Positions 8,593 to 16,747 of a DNA stretch of 62,933 bases are shown piece after piece. The position numbers were made by a program, and so were the translations under genes. The first letter of the stretch is position 1, and every line of letters begins with the position of its first letter. The stretch is from DASXIF01 sp036498145 (GTDB lineage: Bacteria > Actinomycetota > Actinomycetes > Mycobacteriales > Jatrophihabitantaceae). Below the pieces are notes generated by a model. It worked only from the letters and a program-made list of their open reading frames with translations. It had not been told where the DNA came from and ran no database searches. Where the stretch lies: positions 1 through 62,933 of the forward strand of contig CAVPSV010000007.1 in assembly GCA_963708625.1 (NCBI GenBank), in the 5' to 3' direction.

Positions 8593-9756
8593 GTGGGTGA
8601 TCGCACGCCGGTGATCGTCGGCGTCGGCCTCAGCGACGCACCTCGCGCGCCACACCTCGACGCGCTCGCGCACCACGCTCAGGCGACCCGGCGCGCGCTT
8701 GCCGACAGCGGCGTCGGCAAGCGCGACATCGACGGATACGCCGGGCTCGGCATGGCCGGTGAGTGGACGGTCGCGCTGGCTGAGTATCTCGGCACCGACC
8801 TGCGCTGGCTGGACGGCACGATGACCGGCGGCGCGTCGTTCGAGTTCCACGTGCAGCACGCCGAAGCTGCCATCCGCGCCGGGCAGTGCGACACCGTGCT
8901 CATCACCTACGGCTCGGACCTGTTGAGTGCCCGGGGCCGCACCCTCGGCACCGGCGGTTTCTACGCCGGCGGCCAGCGGGTGGAGGGCCTGCGCCAGTAC
9001 GAGGCCCCCTACGGCGGCGTCATCGCCGGGAACTACGCGATGGCCGCCCGTCGGCACATGTACCAGCACGGAACCACCTCCGAACAGCTCGCCGAAATCG
9101 CCGTCGGCGTTCGCGAGTACGCCTCGATGAACCCGTCCGCGATGTACCGCGATCCGATCACGGTCCAGGACGTGCTCGACTCCAAGCTCATCGCCGACCC
9201 ACTGCACAAGCTGGACTGCTGCGTCATCTCCGACGGTGGCGGTGCGCTGATCATGACCACCGCCGAGCGCGCTGCGGACCTGCGCCAACCACCGGTGTAC
9301 GTACTGGGCTCGGCTACAGCCATGCAGCACTGGACGATGGCGCAGATGCCGGACTTCACGCGGACCGCGGCCGCCCGGTGCGGGCCGGAGGCGATGGCAC
9401 GAGCCGGCGTCACACCCCAGGACGTCGACACCCTGCAGCTCTACGACAGCTACACGATCACCGTGCTGCTCCTGCTCGAGGATCTCGGCTTCTGCGCGAA
9501 AGGCGAGGGCGGGGAGTTCGTGGCGGCCGGACACCTGCGCCGCGGCGGCCGGGTACCGCTCAATACCGACGGCGGCGGCCTGTCCTCGTGCCATCCGGGC
9601 ATGCGCGGCATCTTCCTGCTGGCCGAATCGGTGCGGCAGTTGCGCGGGCAGGCCGGGCCCGCTCAGGTGCCGGACTGCCGGATCGCGCTGGCCTGCGGAT
9701 CCGGCGGCCAGCTCTCCTGCATGGGGGCGGTCGTGCTCGGCCGGGAGCACCCCTGA
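8593..9756 (+). CDS. Thiolase-fold protein, probably retro-aldolase type (Ltp2-like)
   Basis: A 387-residue thiolase-superfamily protein starting at GTG 8593 behind GAGAGG. The segment that normally carries the nucleophilic Cys reads MTGGASFEFHVQHAE, with no Cys, while LQLYDSYTITVLLLLEDLGF, SSCHPGMRG and ACGSGGQ follow. Loss of that Cys together with retained Tyr residues in YDSYT is the pattern of SCP2-thiolase-like aldolases such as Ltp2 in cholesterol side-chain degradation, which need a DUF35 partner; the next gene is exactly that. Inference: retro-aldol cleavage of a beta-hydroxy acyl-CoA rather than classical thiolysis. Its stop overlaps the next start. Confidence 0.82.
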   Translation: MGDRTPVIVGVGLSDAPRAPHLDALAHHAQATRRALADSGVGKRDIDGYAGLGMAGEWTVALAEYLGTDLRWLDGTMTGGASFEFHVQHAEAAIRAGQCDTVLITYGSDLLSARGRTLGTGGFYAGGQRVEGLRQYEAPYGGVIAGNYAMAARRHMYQHGTTSEQLAEIAVGVREYASMNPSAMYRDPITVQDVLDSKLIADPLHKLDCCVISDGGGALIMTTAERAADLRQPPVYVLGSATAMQHWTMAQMPDFTRTAAARCGPEAMARAGVTPQDVDTLQLYDSYTITVLLLLEDLGFCAKGEGGEFVAAGHLRRGGRVPLNTDGGGLSSCHPGMRGIFLLAESVRQLRGQAGPAQVPDCRIALACGSGGQLSCMGAVVLGREHP

Positions 9757-10181
9757 TGGACATTCGCGACGCCGCCGGCTCCTGGCAGCGGCCACTGCCC
9801 GCCGCGGATGCCGGCGGTAAGGCGTACTGGGCCGCGGCAGCCGACGGGCGGCTGATCATCCAGCACTGCCCGGCGTGTGACCATCGGCAGTTCTACCCAC
9901 GCGAACTCTGCACGCGCTGCGGGGCGCAGCCGCAATGGCAGGACGCCAGCGGCCGCGGCACCGTCTACTCGTTCACCATCGTTCGGCAGAGCGCGACTCC
10001 CCCGTTTCGCGACGAACTGCCATACGTCGTCGCGGTGGTCGAGCTGGTCGAAGGCCCGCGCATGCTGGCCAACGTCGTCGGATGCAGCCCGGACGAGGTG
10101 CACATCGGCATGCCCGTGCTCGCCCATGCAGTGCTGGTCGAGCCGGGCCTGGCGATCCCGATGTGGGAGCCGGCTCGATGA
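9756..10181 (+). CDS. DUF35 OB-fold / zinc-ribbon protein, partner of the thiolase-fold enzyme
   Basis: A 141-residue protein with an N-terminal rubredoxin-like zinc ribbon (CPACDHRQFYPRELCTRCG, two C-x2-C pairs, about 36-54) and a C-terminal OB fold (GTVYSFTIVRQ; PYVVAVVEL; MLANVVG). DUF35 proteins bind next to thiolase-like enzymes; ChsH2-type DUF35 domains are required by the aldolase Ltp2. ATG 9756 shares a base with the previous stop (TGATG), so the two proteins are likely made in equal amounts. Confidence 0.85.
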   Translation: MDIRDAAGSWQRPLPAADAGGKAYWAAAADGRLIIQHCPACDHRQFYPRELCTRCGAQPQWQDASGRGTVYSFTIVRQSATPPFRDELPYVVAVVELVEGPRMLANVVGCSPDEVHIGMPVLAHAVLVEPGLAIPMWEPAR

Positions 10182-11905
10182 CGGCCGACACCGCCGCCGT
10201 CGTCTCCGCGCTGGAGCACTACCAGGGCGATCCTCGGCTGCGCGCGTTGCTCGGCCCGGGCGGCGTTTACGAGGTGCACGACGTCGTCGTCGGCGGTGTG
10301 CCGACGCGCTCGTTCACCCGAGGTCCGCGCACCGTCCTGGATGCGTTCCAGGCGATGCGGCAACACGGCGAACAAGTCCACCTGGTCTTCGGCGACGAGC
10401 GGATGACCTTTCGCCAGGTACGCGAGGATGCGTTGCGGCTGGCGCAGCAACTCAAGGCTTGCTACGGCGTCCGGGCGGGCGACCGGGTCGGCATCGCCAT
10501 GCGCAACCTGCCCGAGTTCGTGGTCGCGTTCTGGAGCGCCGCCGTCCTCGGCGCCGTCGCGGTGCCGCTGAACGCGTGGTGGGCGCCGCCCGAGCTACGG
10601 CACGGGATCGAGCACGCCGGCGCCGCCGTGGTGTTCGCCGACGCCGAGCGGGTCGAGCGAATCCGGGCCTCGGGCTGCACGGTGCCCCTGATCGCAACCC
10701 GGTGCGAGCAGCCCGGTCACGACGTCGCGTCATACCGAGACTTGATCGGCGGCTCGGCGCTGCCCACCGACGAGATGGCCGCACTCGACCCGGACGACCC
10801 CGTCACCATCATCTACACCTCCGGCACCACCGGCCGGCCGAAGGGAGCGGTTGGCACCGGCCGCAACCACATCGCCAACGTGCTGAACGTGCAGTTCGCC
10901 AGCGCGCGGTACGCGGCGTTGCAAGGCGCCCAGCCACCGACCGGGCAGACCGCGGTGCTCACTGCCGGCCCGCTATTCCATATCGGCGGCATCGGCTCGA
11001 TGGTGAACCTGGCACTGTCCGGAGGCCGGGCCGTGCTGATGCGCAAGTGGGACGTCACCGAGGCGATGGAGCTGTGCCAGCGGGAGAAGGTCACGCATTT
11101 CCGCGGCGTGCCGACGATGGCGCGACAGCTACTCGACCATCCCGCGTTGCCCGCGATCCGTTCGCAGCTGCGCTGGTTCGCCGTTGGCGGGGCGCCGGTG
11201 CCGCCCGAACTCGCGGTGCTGGCCGGTGAACGCCTGCCGGACGCGGTGGAACTCGTACACGGGTACGGCTCGACGGAAACCGCGGCGACCGTGGTCCACA
11301 ACATCGGCGCGGACTTCGTTGCCCACCCGGAAAGCATCGGGCGCCCCAACCTCACCGCGGACCTGCGGATCGAACGCCCGGACGGCACCGCCTGCGCGCC
11401 CGGCGAGGTAGGTGAGTTGTGCGTCCGGTCGCCGCAGGTGATGCTCGGGTACTGGCGCGACCCGGCTGCCACCGAGGCCGCGCTGGCCGGCGGCTGGTTC
11501 CACACCGGCGACCTCGGTTGCGTGGATCGCGACGGACTGTTGCGGGTGGTCGACCGGATGAAGGACGTGGTCATCCGCGGCGGCGAGAATGTGTACTCCG
11601 CGGAGGTCGAGGCGGTCCTCGGGCAGCACCCGGGCGTGGCCGAAGTGATCGTAGTGGGCATTGCCGAGCAGGTGATGGGCGAGCGGGTCTGCGCGGTCGT
11701 GATCCCGCGTCCCGGTGCCACCATCGGGCTTGCCTCGATCCGCAGCTTCGCGCACGACAAGTTGGCGGCGTTCAAATGTCCGGAGGCCCTCGTCGTGATC
11801 GACGACGTTCCGCGGACCGCGACCGGTAAGGCGGCCAAGCCGGCACTGCGCACGCTGCTCGCCGAATCCGAGAGCCGAATCGAGCGTTCGTGGATCTCCG
11901 CCTGA
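10178..11905 (+). CDS. AMP-forming acyl-CoA synthetase (FadD-like)
   Basis: A 575-residue ANL-superfamily ligase. The P-loop motif is TIIYTSGTTGRPKG (about 208-221), followed by VHGYGSTETA, the hinge and ATP-binding WFHTGDLGCVDRDGLLRVVDRMKDVVIRGGENVYS, and the C-terminal catalytic Lys in PRTATGKAAK. It would activate a carboxylate to acyl-CoA through an acyl-adenylate. ATG 10178 overlaps the DUF35 stop (ATGA). This is the second acid-activating enzyme of the island, so the pathway may activate two different acids. Confidence 0.9.
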   Translation: MTADTAAVVSALEHYQGDPRLRALLGPGGVYEVHDVVVGGVPTRSFTRGPRTVLDAFQAMRQHGEQVHLVFGDERMTFRQVREDALRLAQQLKACYGVRAGDRVGIAMRNLPEFVVAFWSAAVLGAVAVPLNAWWAPPELRHGIEHAGAAVVFADAERVERIRASGCTVPLIATRCEQPGHDVASYRDLIGGSALPTDEMAALDPDDPVTIIYTSGTTGRPKGAVGTGRNHIANVLNVQFASARYAALQGAQPPTGQTAVLTAGPLFHIGGIGSMVNLALSGGRAVLMRKWDVTEAMELCQREKVTHFRGVPTMARQLLDHPALPAIRSQLRWFAVGGAPVPPELAVLAGERLPDAVELVHGYGSTETAATVVHNIGADFVAHPESIGRPNLTADLRIERPDGTACAPGEVGELCVRSPQVMLGYWRDPAATEAALAGGWFHTGDLGCVDRDGLLRVVDRMKDVVIRGGENVYSAEVEAVLGQHPGVAEVIVVGIAEQVMGERVCAVVIPRPGATIGLASIRSFAHDKLAAFKCPEALVVIDDVPRTATGKAAKPALRTLLAESESRIERSWISA

Positions 11906-13032
11906 CACCCGAACAGCGACTTCTGGTCGACGCATCCGCCCAGCACATCGACCGGATGTGCCCACTAGAACTCGCTCGGCACGGCGCCAGTGCCGACGAC
12001 GATGCCCTGAGCGGGTACCGCCGGGCCGCGGCAAACCTGGGCTGGTATTCGTTCCTCGTTCCGGCCGAACTCGGTGGTGGAACCGTGTCCGGCGACGGCG
12101 TGCGTGATGCCGCGCTGATCGCCTACCATCGCGGGCGCGCACTGCAGCCGGACCCGTTCGTCGGCACCAACGTCGTGGCAGCGGCCATCGCGACGGCAGG
12201 CAGCGAGCAGCAGCGGGCCGAGGTGCTGCCGGCACTGCTGTCCGGAACCGCCGCGGCGACGTGGGCCATCGCCGGGCCGCGCGGAATGCCGTGCCTTGCC
12301 GGACCGGTGCGCGCCGAGCAGAGCAACGGCCGGCATCTGCTCTCCGGACGTGTCCCGATGATCGCGCACCCCGGCCGCGAGGGCTGGCTGCTGATCACGG
12401 CAGACACCGGACTCGGTCCCGCTCAGTTCCTGCTGCCCGTCGGCGCGGACGGCATGACGCTGGCGCCTGCCGAGAACCTCGACCTGACCCGCCGCTACGC
12501 CGAACTTCGTCTCGACGACGTCGTGGCGGACGCGGCGGCACTCGTCGGGCCGCCTGGGGACGCGGGTGAGACGGTGGCCGAGCAGTTGGCCCTCGCGAGC
12601 GTGCTCACCGTGGCCGAATCCGTCGGAGCGATGGACTACGACCACGCGATGACCGTCGGTTACGCGAAGGATCGCATCGCGTTCGGCCGGCCGATCGGTT
12701 CCTTCCAGGCAGTGAAGCATTCGCTCGCCGACAGCAGCCTGGCGCTGGAGCTGAGCAAGGCCGTCCTCGACGCCGCGGTCGAGCACCTCGGCGCGAGCGA
12801 CAGCTACCGTCGTCCGGCCGCCAGCATCGCCAAGGCGCTGGTGGGTGACAGCGGGATCGACCTTGCACATGCCTGCTTCCAGCTCTTCGGCGGCATCGCC
12901 TACACCTGGGAACACGACCAGCATCTGTTCCTGCGGCGGCTCACCACCGACGCCGCCGTCTACGGCAGTCCGGCCTGGCATCGCGAGCAACTGTGCCGGT
13001 TGGCCGACGTCGAACCGGGGTGCGATCGATGA
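11890..13032 (+). CDS. Acyl-CoA dehydrogenase, subunit of a probable heteromeric pair
   Basis: A 380-residue acyl-CoA dehydrogenase-fold protein starting at GTG 11890, overlapping the ligase by 16 bp. N-terminal helices (LTPEQRLLVDASAQHIDR), then C-terminal FAD-contact segments YAKDRIAFGRPIGSFQAVKHSLAD and CFQLFGGIAYTWEHDQHLFLRR. The mid-domain lacks the usual YSEPDAGSD-type FAD motif, which is present in the next gene. This split of FAD-binding features is typical of alpha2beta2 dehydrogenases of actinobacterial steroid/terpenoid degradation (FadE28-FadE29 type). It would form the 2,3-double bond of a branched or cyclic acyl-CoA. Confidence 0.85.
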   Translation: MDLRLTPEQRLLVDASAQHIDRMCPLELARHGASADDDALSGYRRAAANLGWYSFLVPAELGGGTVSGDGVRDAALIAYHRGRALQPDPFVGTNVVAAAIATAGSEQQRAEVLPALLSGTAAATWAIAGPRGMPCLAGPVRAEQSNGRHLLSGRVPMIAHPGREGWLLITADTGLGPAQFLLPVGADGMTLAPAENLDLTRRYAELRLDDVVADAAALVGPPGDAGETVAEQLALASVLTVAESVGAMDYDHAMTVGYAKDRIAFGRPIGSFQAVKHSLADSSLALELSKAVLDAAVEHLGASDSYRRPAASIAKALVGDSGIDLAHACFQLFGGIAYTWEHDQHLFLRRLTTDAAVYGSPAWHREQLCRLADVEPGCDR

Positions 13033-14291
13033 GCCATGATCCGAGCGACCTGTCGGACTACCGGCGGCAGGCCGGCGCCTGGGTCGAGCGCAACCTTGAC
13101 CGGCAGCCGCCCTCGGCCGGCTCGCGGCGCCAACTGGCCGATGACCGCACTCCCGAACAGATGGCGCAGGCACGCGTGCTGCAGCGGCGTCTTTTCGACG
13201 GCGGGTTCGCCGGCATCGCCTTTCCGCACGAGTACGGCGGCCAGGGCCTGACGCCCGCGCACGAACGGGTGTTCGCGGAGGTTGCCCGCGGCTGCGTCCT
13301 GCCCGACTTCGGCGGGCTGGGCCGGGTGATGTTCGGCCCGATCGGCCACTCCCTGCTCGCCCACGGCACGCACGCGCTTCTGGACCGCTTCATTGCGCCG
13401 CTGCTGCGCGGTGACGAGCTGTGGTGCCAGTTCTACTCCGAACCCGATGCCGGATCCGATCTGGCCGGGATCAGGACCAGAGCAACGCCGACCGACGGCG
13501 GCTGGCTGCTCAGCGGCTCCAAGGTGTGGAGCACCGGCGCGCATCACGCCGACTACGCCATGTGCCTGGCTCGCTCCGACTGGAACGTGCCCAAGCACCA
13601 GGGCCTGACCTGGTTCGCGGTGCCGACCACGGCGCCCGGCGTCACCATCCGGCCGATCCGCCAGATCAACGGCAACTCCGGCTTCTGCCAGGCCTTCCTG
13701 GACGACGTCGTCGTCGGTGCCGAGAACGTCATCGGCGAGGTCAACGGTGGGTGGAGCGTCACTCAGTCGATGCTCGTCGAGGAACGCGGTGCCGGCGCCG
13801 CGCTCGTGCCGGTTGACGAACCGCGGCGGCTGGCACCGGATCTGGTCGCGCTCGCCGCCCGGTCCGGCAGCGACGACGATCCGCTCATCCGGCAGGAACT
13901 CGCGCGCGCACACGTGAACGACTTCGCGCTGTACCACCTGTTGCGTCGGGTGGCGTCCCGGCTGGGCACTCCGAACGCGCAACCGGCCGTCGCGGCGTAC
14001 GCAAAGCTCGCGCTGGGCACGCTCGGGCCGGTCCGCGCGCGGATCGGGGTACATATCGGCGGTGCGGCGGTGCTGTCCCCCGCGGCGGACGATCCGGCTC
14101 CGCACGACTTCGATGCGATCGACTACCTCAACGGTCGGATCATGTCGATCGCCGGCGGCACCAACGAGATGCAGCGCAACGCGATCGCCGAGCGCGTCCT
14201 CGGGTTGCCGCGGGAACCGACGTTCGACGCGCGCAAGCCGTTCACCGAGGTGCTGCGGGCGGCACGTGCCTGGGATGGCCGCGTCGGGTGA
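13029..14291 (+). CDS. Acyl-CoA dehydrogenase, second subunit
   Basis: A 420-residue acyl-CoA dehydrogenase. The middle domain has the FAD motif WCQFYSEPDAGSDLAGI and SGSKVWSTGAHHADY; the C-terminus has IMSIAGGTNEMQRNAIAERVLGLPR. ATG 13029 overlaps the previous stop (ATGA), so the two subunits are translationally coupled and probably form one heterotetramer. It ends the five-gene rightward unit and converges with the SDR gene, whose stop lies 17 bp away. Confidence 0.88.
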   Translation: MSHDPSDLSDYRRQAGAWVERNLDRQPPSAGSRRQLADDRTPEQMAQARVLQRRLFDGGFAGIAFPHEYGGQGLTPAHERVFAEVARGCVLPDFGGLGRVMFGPIGHSLLAHGTHALLDRFIAPLLRGDELWCQFYSEPDAGSDLAGIRTRATPTDGGWLLSGSKVWSTGAHHADYAMCLARSDWNVPKHQGLTWFAVPTTAPGVTIRPIRQINGNSGFCQAFLDDVVVGAENVIGEVNGGWSVTQSMLVEERGAGAALVPVDEPRRLAPDLVALAARSGSDDDPLIRQELARAHVNDFALYHLLRRVASRLGTPNAQPAVAAYAKLALGTLGPVRARIGVHIGGAAVLSPAADDPAPHDFDAIDYLNGRIMSIAGGTNEMQRNAIAERVLGLPREPTFDARKPFTEVLRAARAWDGRVG

Positions 14292-14307
14292 TGTGCGTGG
14301 CGAGGTG

Positions 14308-15207
14308 TCAGTCGCTTCGCATGGTGTAGCGCAGCCGCTTCATCATCGCCTCGGCACCGGGCTGGATTCCGCTCGCGTCGAACAGCTCGCCGACCCGGTC
14401 GGCCAACTGTTCCGGATCCCACCGGCGCCCGCCGTTCACGATCTCCGCAGCGGAGGTGTACGGGCGATAGATCTCGACTGAGTCACCCTGTACTCCGAAA
14501 ACCTTGCCCGAGATATGTGCGGCCGCGTCGGAACAGAGGAACGCGACCAACGGCGCGACGTTTGCCGGATCCCAGAAGTCGAACCCCTCGATCGCGGCCG
14601 CGGGCCGTCCGTCCTCGGTGAACGACGTCATCCGGGTGCGGGCTGCGGGAGCGATGGCGTTGCAGGTGACCGCGAAGCGCGCCATCTCCTGGGCGACGAT
14701 GGTGGCGAAGGAAGCGATGCCGGCCTTGGCGGCGCCGTAGTTGGCCTGTCCGAAATTGCCGAGCAGCCCGGACGTCGAGGAGGTGCAGACGATCCGGCCC
14801 GGTCGGCCGGTGCTTTTCCAGTACTCGCACGCATGATGCGTCGGCGCGAAGTGACCGCGCAGGTGCACCTTGACGACGGCGTCCCACTCCGCTGGCGTCA
14901 TCTTGGCGACCGTGCGGTCCCGGAGAATGCCGGCGTTGTTGACCAGTGTGTCCAGTCCGCCGAACTCGTCCACGGCCTGGCGCACCAGCGCCTCCGCGTC
15001 CGCCCACTCGCTGCAGTCGCCGGTATTGAGGACGGCCTGGCCACCAGCGGCGACGATCTCTTCGACCACCGCGCTGCCGGCATCAGCGTCGAGGTCGTTG
15101 ACGACCACCAGCGCACCGGCCCGGGCCAGCTCGGTCGCCTCGCCGCGCCCGATTCCCCGTCCGGCGCCGGTCACGATGGCGACCTTGTCCGCGAGCATCC
15201 TCGACAT
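14308..15207 (-). CDS. Short-chain dehydrogenase (hydroxyacyl-CoA dehydrogenase-like)
   Basis: A 299-residue SDR: NAD-binding TGAGRGIGRGEA (about 13-24), NNAG, active-site Ser (SSTSG) and YGAAKAG (Tyr-x3-Lys). The extended C-terminus (FGVQGDSVEIYRPYTSA and beyond) matches multifunctional-enzyme-2-like and HSD10-like SDRs that oxidise 3-hydroxyacyl-CoA, which would fit the step after the MaoC hydratase. It is a single gene transcribed leftward from site 5. Confidence 0.85.
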   Translation of the reverse strand: MSRMLADKVAIVTGAGRGIGRGEATELARAGALVVVNDLDADAGSAVVEEIVAAGGQAVLNTGDCSEWADAEALVRQAVDEFGGLDTLVNNAGILRDRTVAKMTPAEWDAVVKVHLRGHFAPTHHACEYWKSTGRPGRIVCTSSTSGLLGNFGQANYGAAKAGIASFATIVAQEMARFAVTCNAIAPAARTRMTSFTEDGRPAAAIEGFDFWDPANVAPLVAFLCSDAAAHISGKVFGVQGDSVEIYRPYTSAAEIVNGGRRWDPEQLADRVGELFDASGIQPGAEAMMKRLRYTMRSD

Positions 15208-15228
15208 GGCGAGACCCTAACACCGCTC

Positions 15229-15246
15229 GTCAACTCATGAGTTGAC
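15229..15246. promoter_or_regulatory. Operator-like palindrome, regulon site 5 (divergent)
   Basis: GTCAACTCATGAGTTGAC is a perfect 18-bp palindrome between the leftward SDR (start 22 bp away) and the rightward MaoC pair (start 36 bp away). It is close enough to both starts to block or overlap their promoters. Confidence 0.8.
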
Positions 15247-15281
15247 AGGTTGGCGGCCGACCGGCCAGCATCTGCGTCACC

Positions 15282-15785
15282 ATGCTGAGTGCAGAGGCAC
15301 GGACCTGGCGAGGCCGCGAGGTGCTCGCGGCGACGCTGCGCATCAGCCGCCACGACATCGCCTACTTCGCGCACGCCGTCGGCCTGCGTGATCCGGTCCA
15401 CTTCGATCCCGATGCCGCTTGTCGCGCCGGTTATCCGGACGTGCTGGCACCGCGAAGCTTCTACCTCTGCCTCGGCACGTTGGCCGAGACGCAGCCGCCG
15501 CTCGCACAGGTCACCCAGGACGGACTGAGCGTCACGACGTTGCCACCACTGCCACCGACCAGCGCACTGGGCGGCGGTGCCACAGTGCGGTTCCTGGGTC
15601 CGATGTACGCCGGCGACACAGTCACCGTGCGGATGGTGCTCACCGACATGCAGGAGAAGCGCAGCTCGACCGGCAGCACCCTGATCGTGTTGTCCTACCT
15701 GCGCTCGTTCGCGGTGGCGCACCGCGGTGTTGCGGTCGAGGAGCGCCAGACCAGGCTGCGGCGGGCGAGGCCTGGATCGACATGA
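15282..15785 (+). CDS. MaoC-family N-terminal dehydratase, second pair
   Basis: A 167-residue hot-dog protein (FAS1-DH-like): ATLRISRHDIAYFAHAVGLRDPVHFDPDAA and then PRSFYLCLG, with GGATVRFLGPMYAGDTVTVRMVLTDMQEKRSSTGS forming the later strands. It resembles the non-catalytic half of two-subunit enoyl-CoA hydratases. The stop overlaps the next start (ATGA). With its neighbour it forms the second MaoC pair of the island, suggesting hydration of two different enoyl-CoA intermediates. Confidence 0.8.
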   Translation: MLSAEARTWRGREVLAATLRISRHDIAYFAHAVGLRDPVHFDPDAACRAGYPDVLAPRSFYLCLGTLAETQPPLAQVTQDGLSVTTLPPLPPTSALGGGATVRFLGPMYAGDTVTVRMVLTDMQEKRSSTGSTLIVLSYLRSFAVAHRGVAVEERQTRLRRARPGST

Positions 15786-16162
15786 CGAGCTATGTCCCGG
15801 ACGAGGTGAGCCTGTTCCTGTTCAGCTCGGCCGTGCACGTGCCACACCGCATCCACTACGACCACGCCTTTGCCGCGCAGGAGGGACATCCGGCACTCGT
15901 CGTGCACGGCACGCTGCAGGCGGCGTGGCTGATGGAGCGAGCTGATGCCATCGCCACCCAGCGACAAGCCCGGCTGACGAGCTTCACGTATCGCAACGTC
16001 GAGGTTGCGTTGCTCGGCGATCGCTTCGAGGTCGAGGTGACCGAGCAGCACACCTCGGGCGACGGAAACGTCGAGCTGACCATGCTGGTTCGCAGTGAAC
16101 GGACCGGCCGCCCGACAACGATCGCGACGGCCGTGATCGGCGCGGATCCGCCCGCACCCTAG
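15782..16162 (+). CDS. MaoC-like hydratase (HTD2-type), catalytic half
   Basis: A 126-residue hot-dog protein. FSSAVHVPHRIHYDHAFAAQEGHPALVVHGTLQAAWLM carries the Tyr/Asp-His and VVHG signature of HTD2-like 3-hydroxyacyl dehydratases. It should form the active enoyl-CoA hydratase with the preceding gene. ATG 15782 overlaps the previous stop by four bases. It ends 19 bp before the convergent SnoaL-like gene. Confidence 0.8.
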   Translation: MTSYVPDEVSLFLFSSAVHVPHRIHYDHAFAAQEGHPALVVHGTLQAAWLMERADAIATQRQARLTSFTYRNVEVALLGDRFEVEVTEQHTSGDGNVELTMLVRSERTGRPTTIATAVIGADPPAP

Positions 16163-16180
16163 AACCCGGAGCCCGGCCTG

Positions 16181-16654
16181 CTAGCCAGGGCGGACCACGT
16201 CCATATTTCCGTCGCACCAGATTCGCTGGAAGCGCCGGACCTCGATCTGCCACCCCGGACCGACGCGAATCAGCCGATCGAAGTAGAAGCCGTTGGCGCG
16301 GAATGTGGGCCCGCGCGGATGATCGCGCCGGAGCAACAGCACATCCAGGTAGGTGCGGACGTCGACGGTGTCGGCGGCCGTGAAGGCAATCGCGATGTTG
16401 GACACAGCGTGCAACGATGCGTCCAACCCACCGTGGCTGGACGCCAGGTATTGCCGGATACCGTCACGGGTCCGATACACGGCGGCATCGCCAAGCTCAT
16501 CCTTGCTCGTGACCCCGAATGCAACCGAAGTGTTCGGGGTGAAGCTCGCGGCGACGGCGTCCCAGTTCTTCGTGTCGATTCCCCAGGCACAGTCGATGAT
16601 CGTGGCCTCGACCCGTCGACGATCGACGAGGTCGTCATGCTCGCTGGCCGGCAT
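16181..16654 (-). CDS. SnoaL-like / NTF2-fold protein
   Basis: A 157-residue alpha+beta barrel protein of the SnoaL_4 type: DRRRVEATIIDCAWGIDTKNWDAVAASFTPNT at the start and a C-terminal strand GWQIEVRRFQRIWCDGNMDV. Family members include ketosteroid-isomerase-like enzymes, small hydroxylases and dioxygenase beta subunits; no catalytic set is evident. It follows the SCP2-hydrolase gene (93-bp gap) and probably belongs to that leftward unit. Confidence 0.78.
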   Translation of the reverse strand: MPASEHDDLVDRRRVEATIIDCAWGIDTKNWDAVAASFTPNTSVAFGVTSKDELGDAAVYRTRDGIRQYLASSHGGLDASLHAVSNIAIAFTAADTVDVRTYLDVLLLRRDHPRGPTFRANGFYFDRLIRVGPGWQIEVRRFQRIWCDGNMDVVRPG

Positions 16655-16747
16655 CGCTCACCTTCGATCATTCACGTGCGAACACCGGCCAGCATCCGCG
16701 CGCGCCGCACCGATTTTGGCCAGGATCACTCTCGCCGGTCGGCATGA

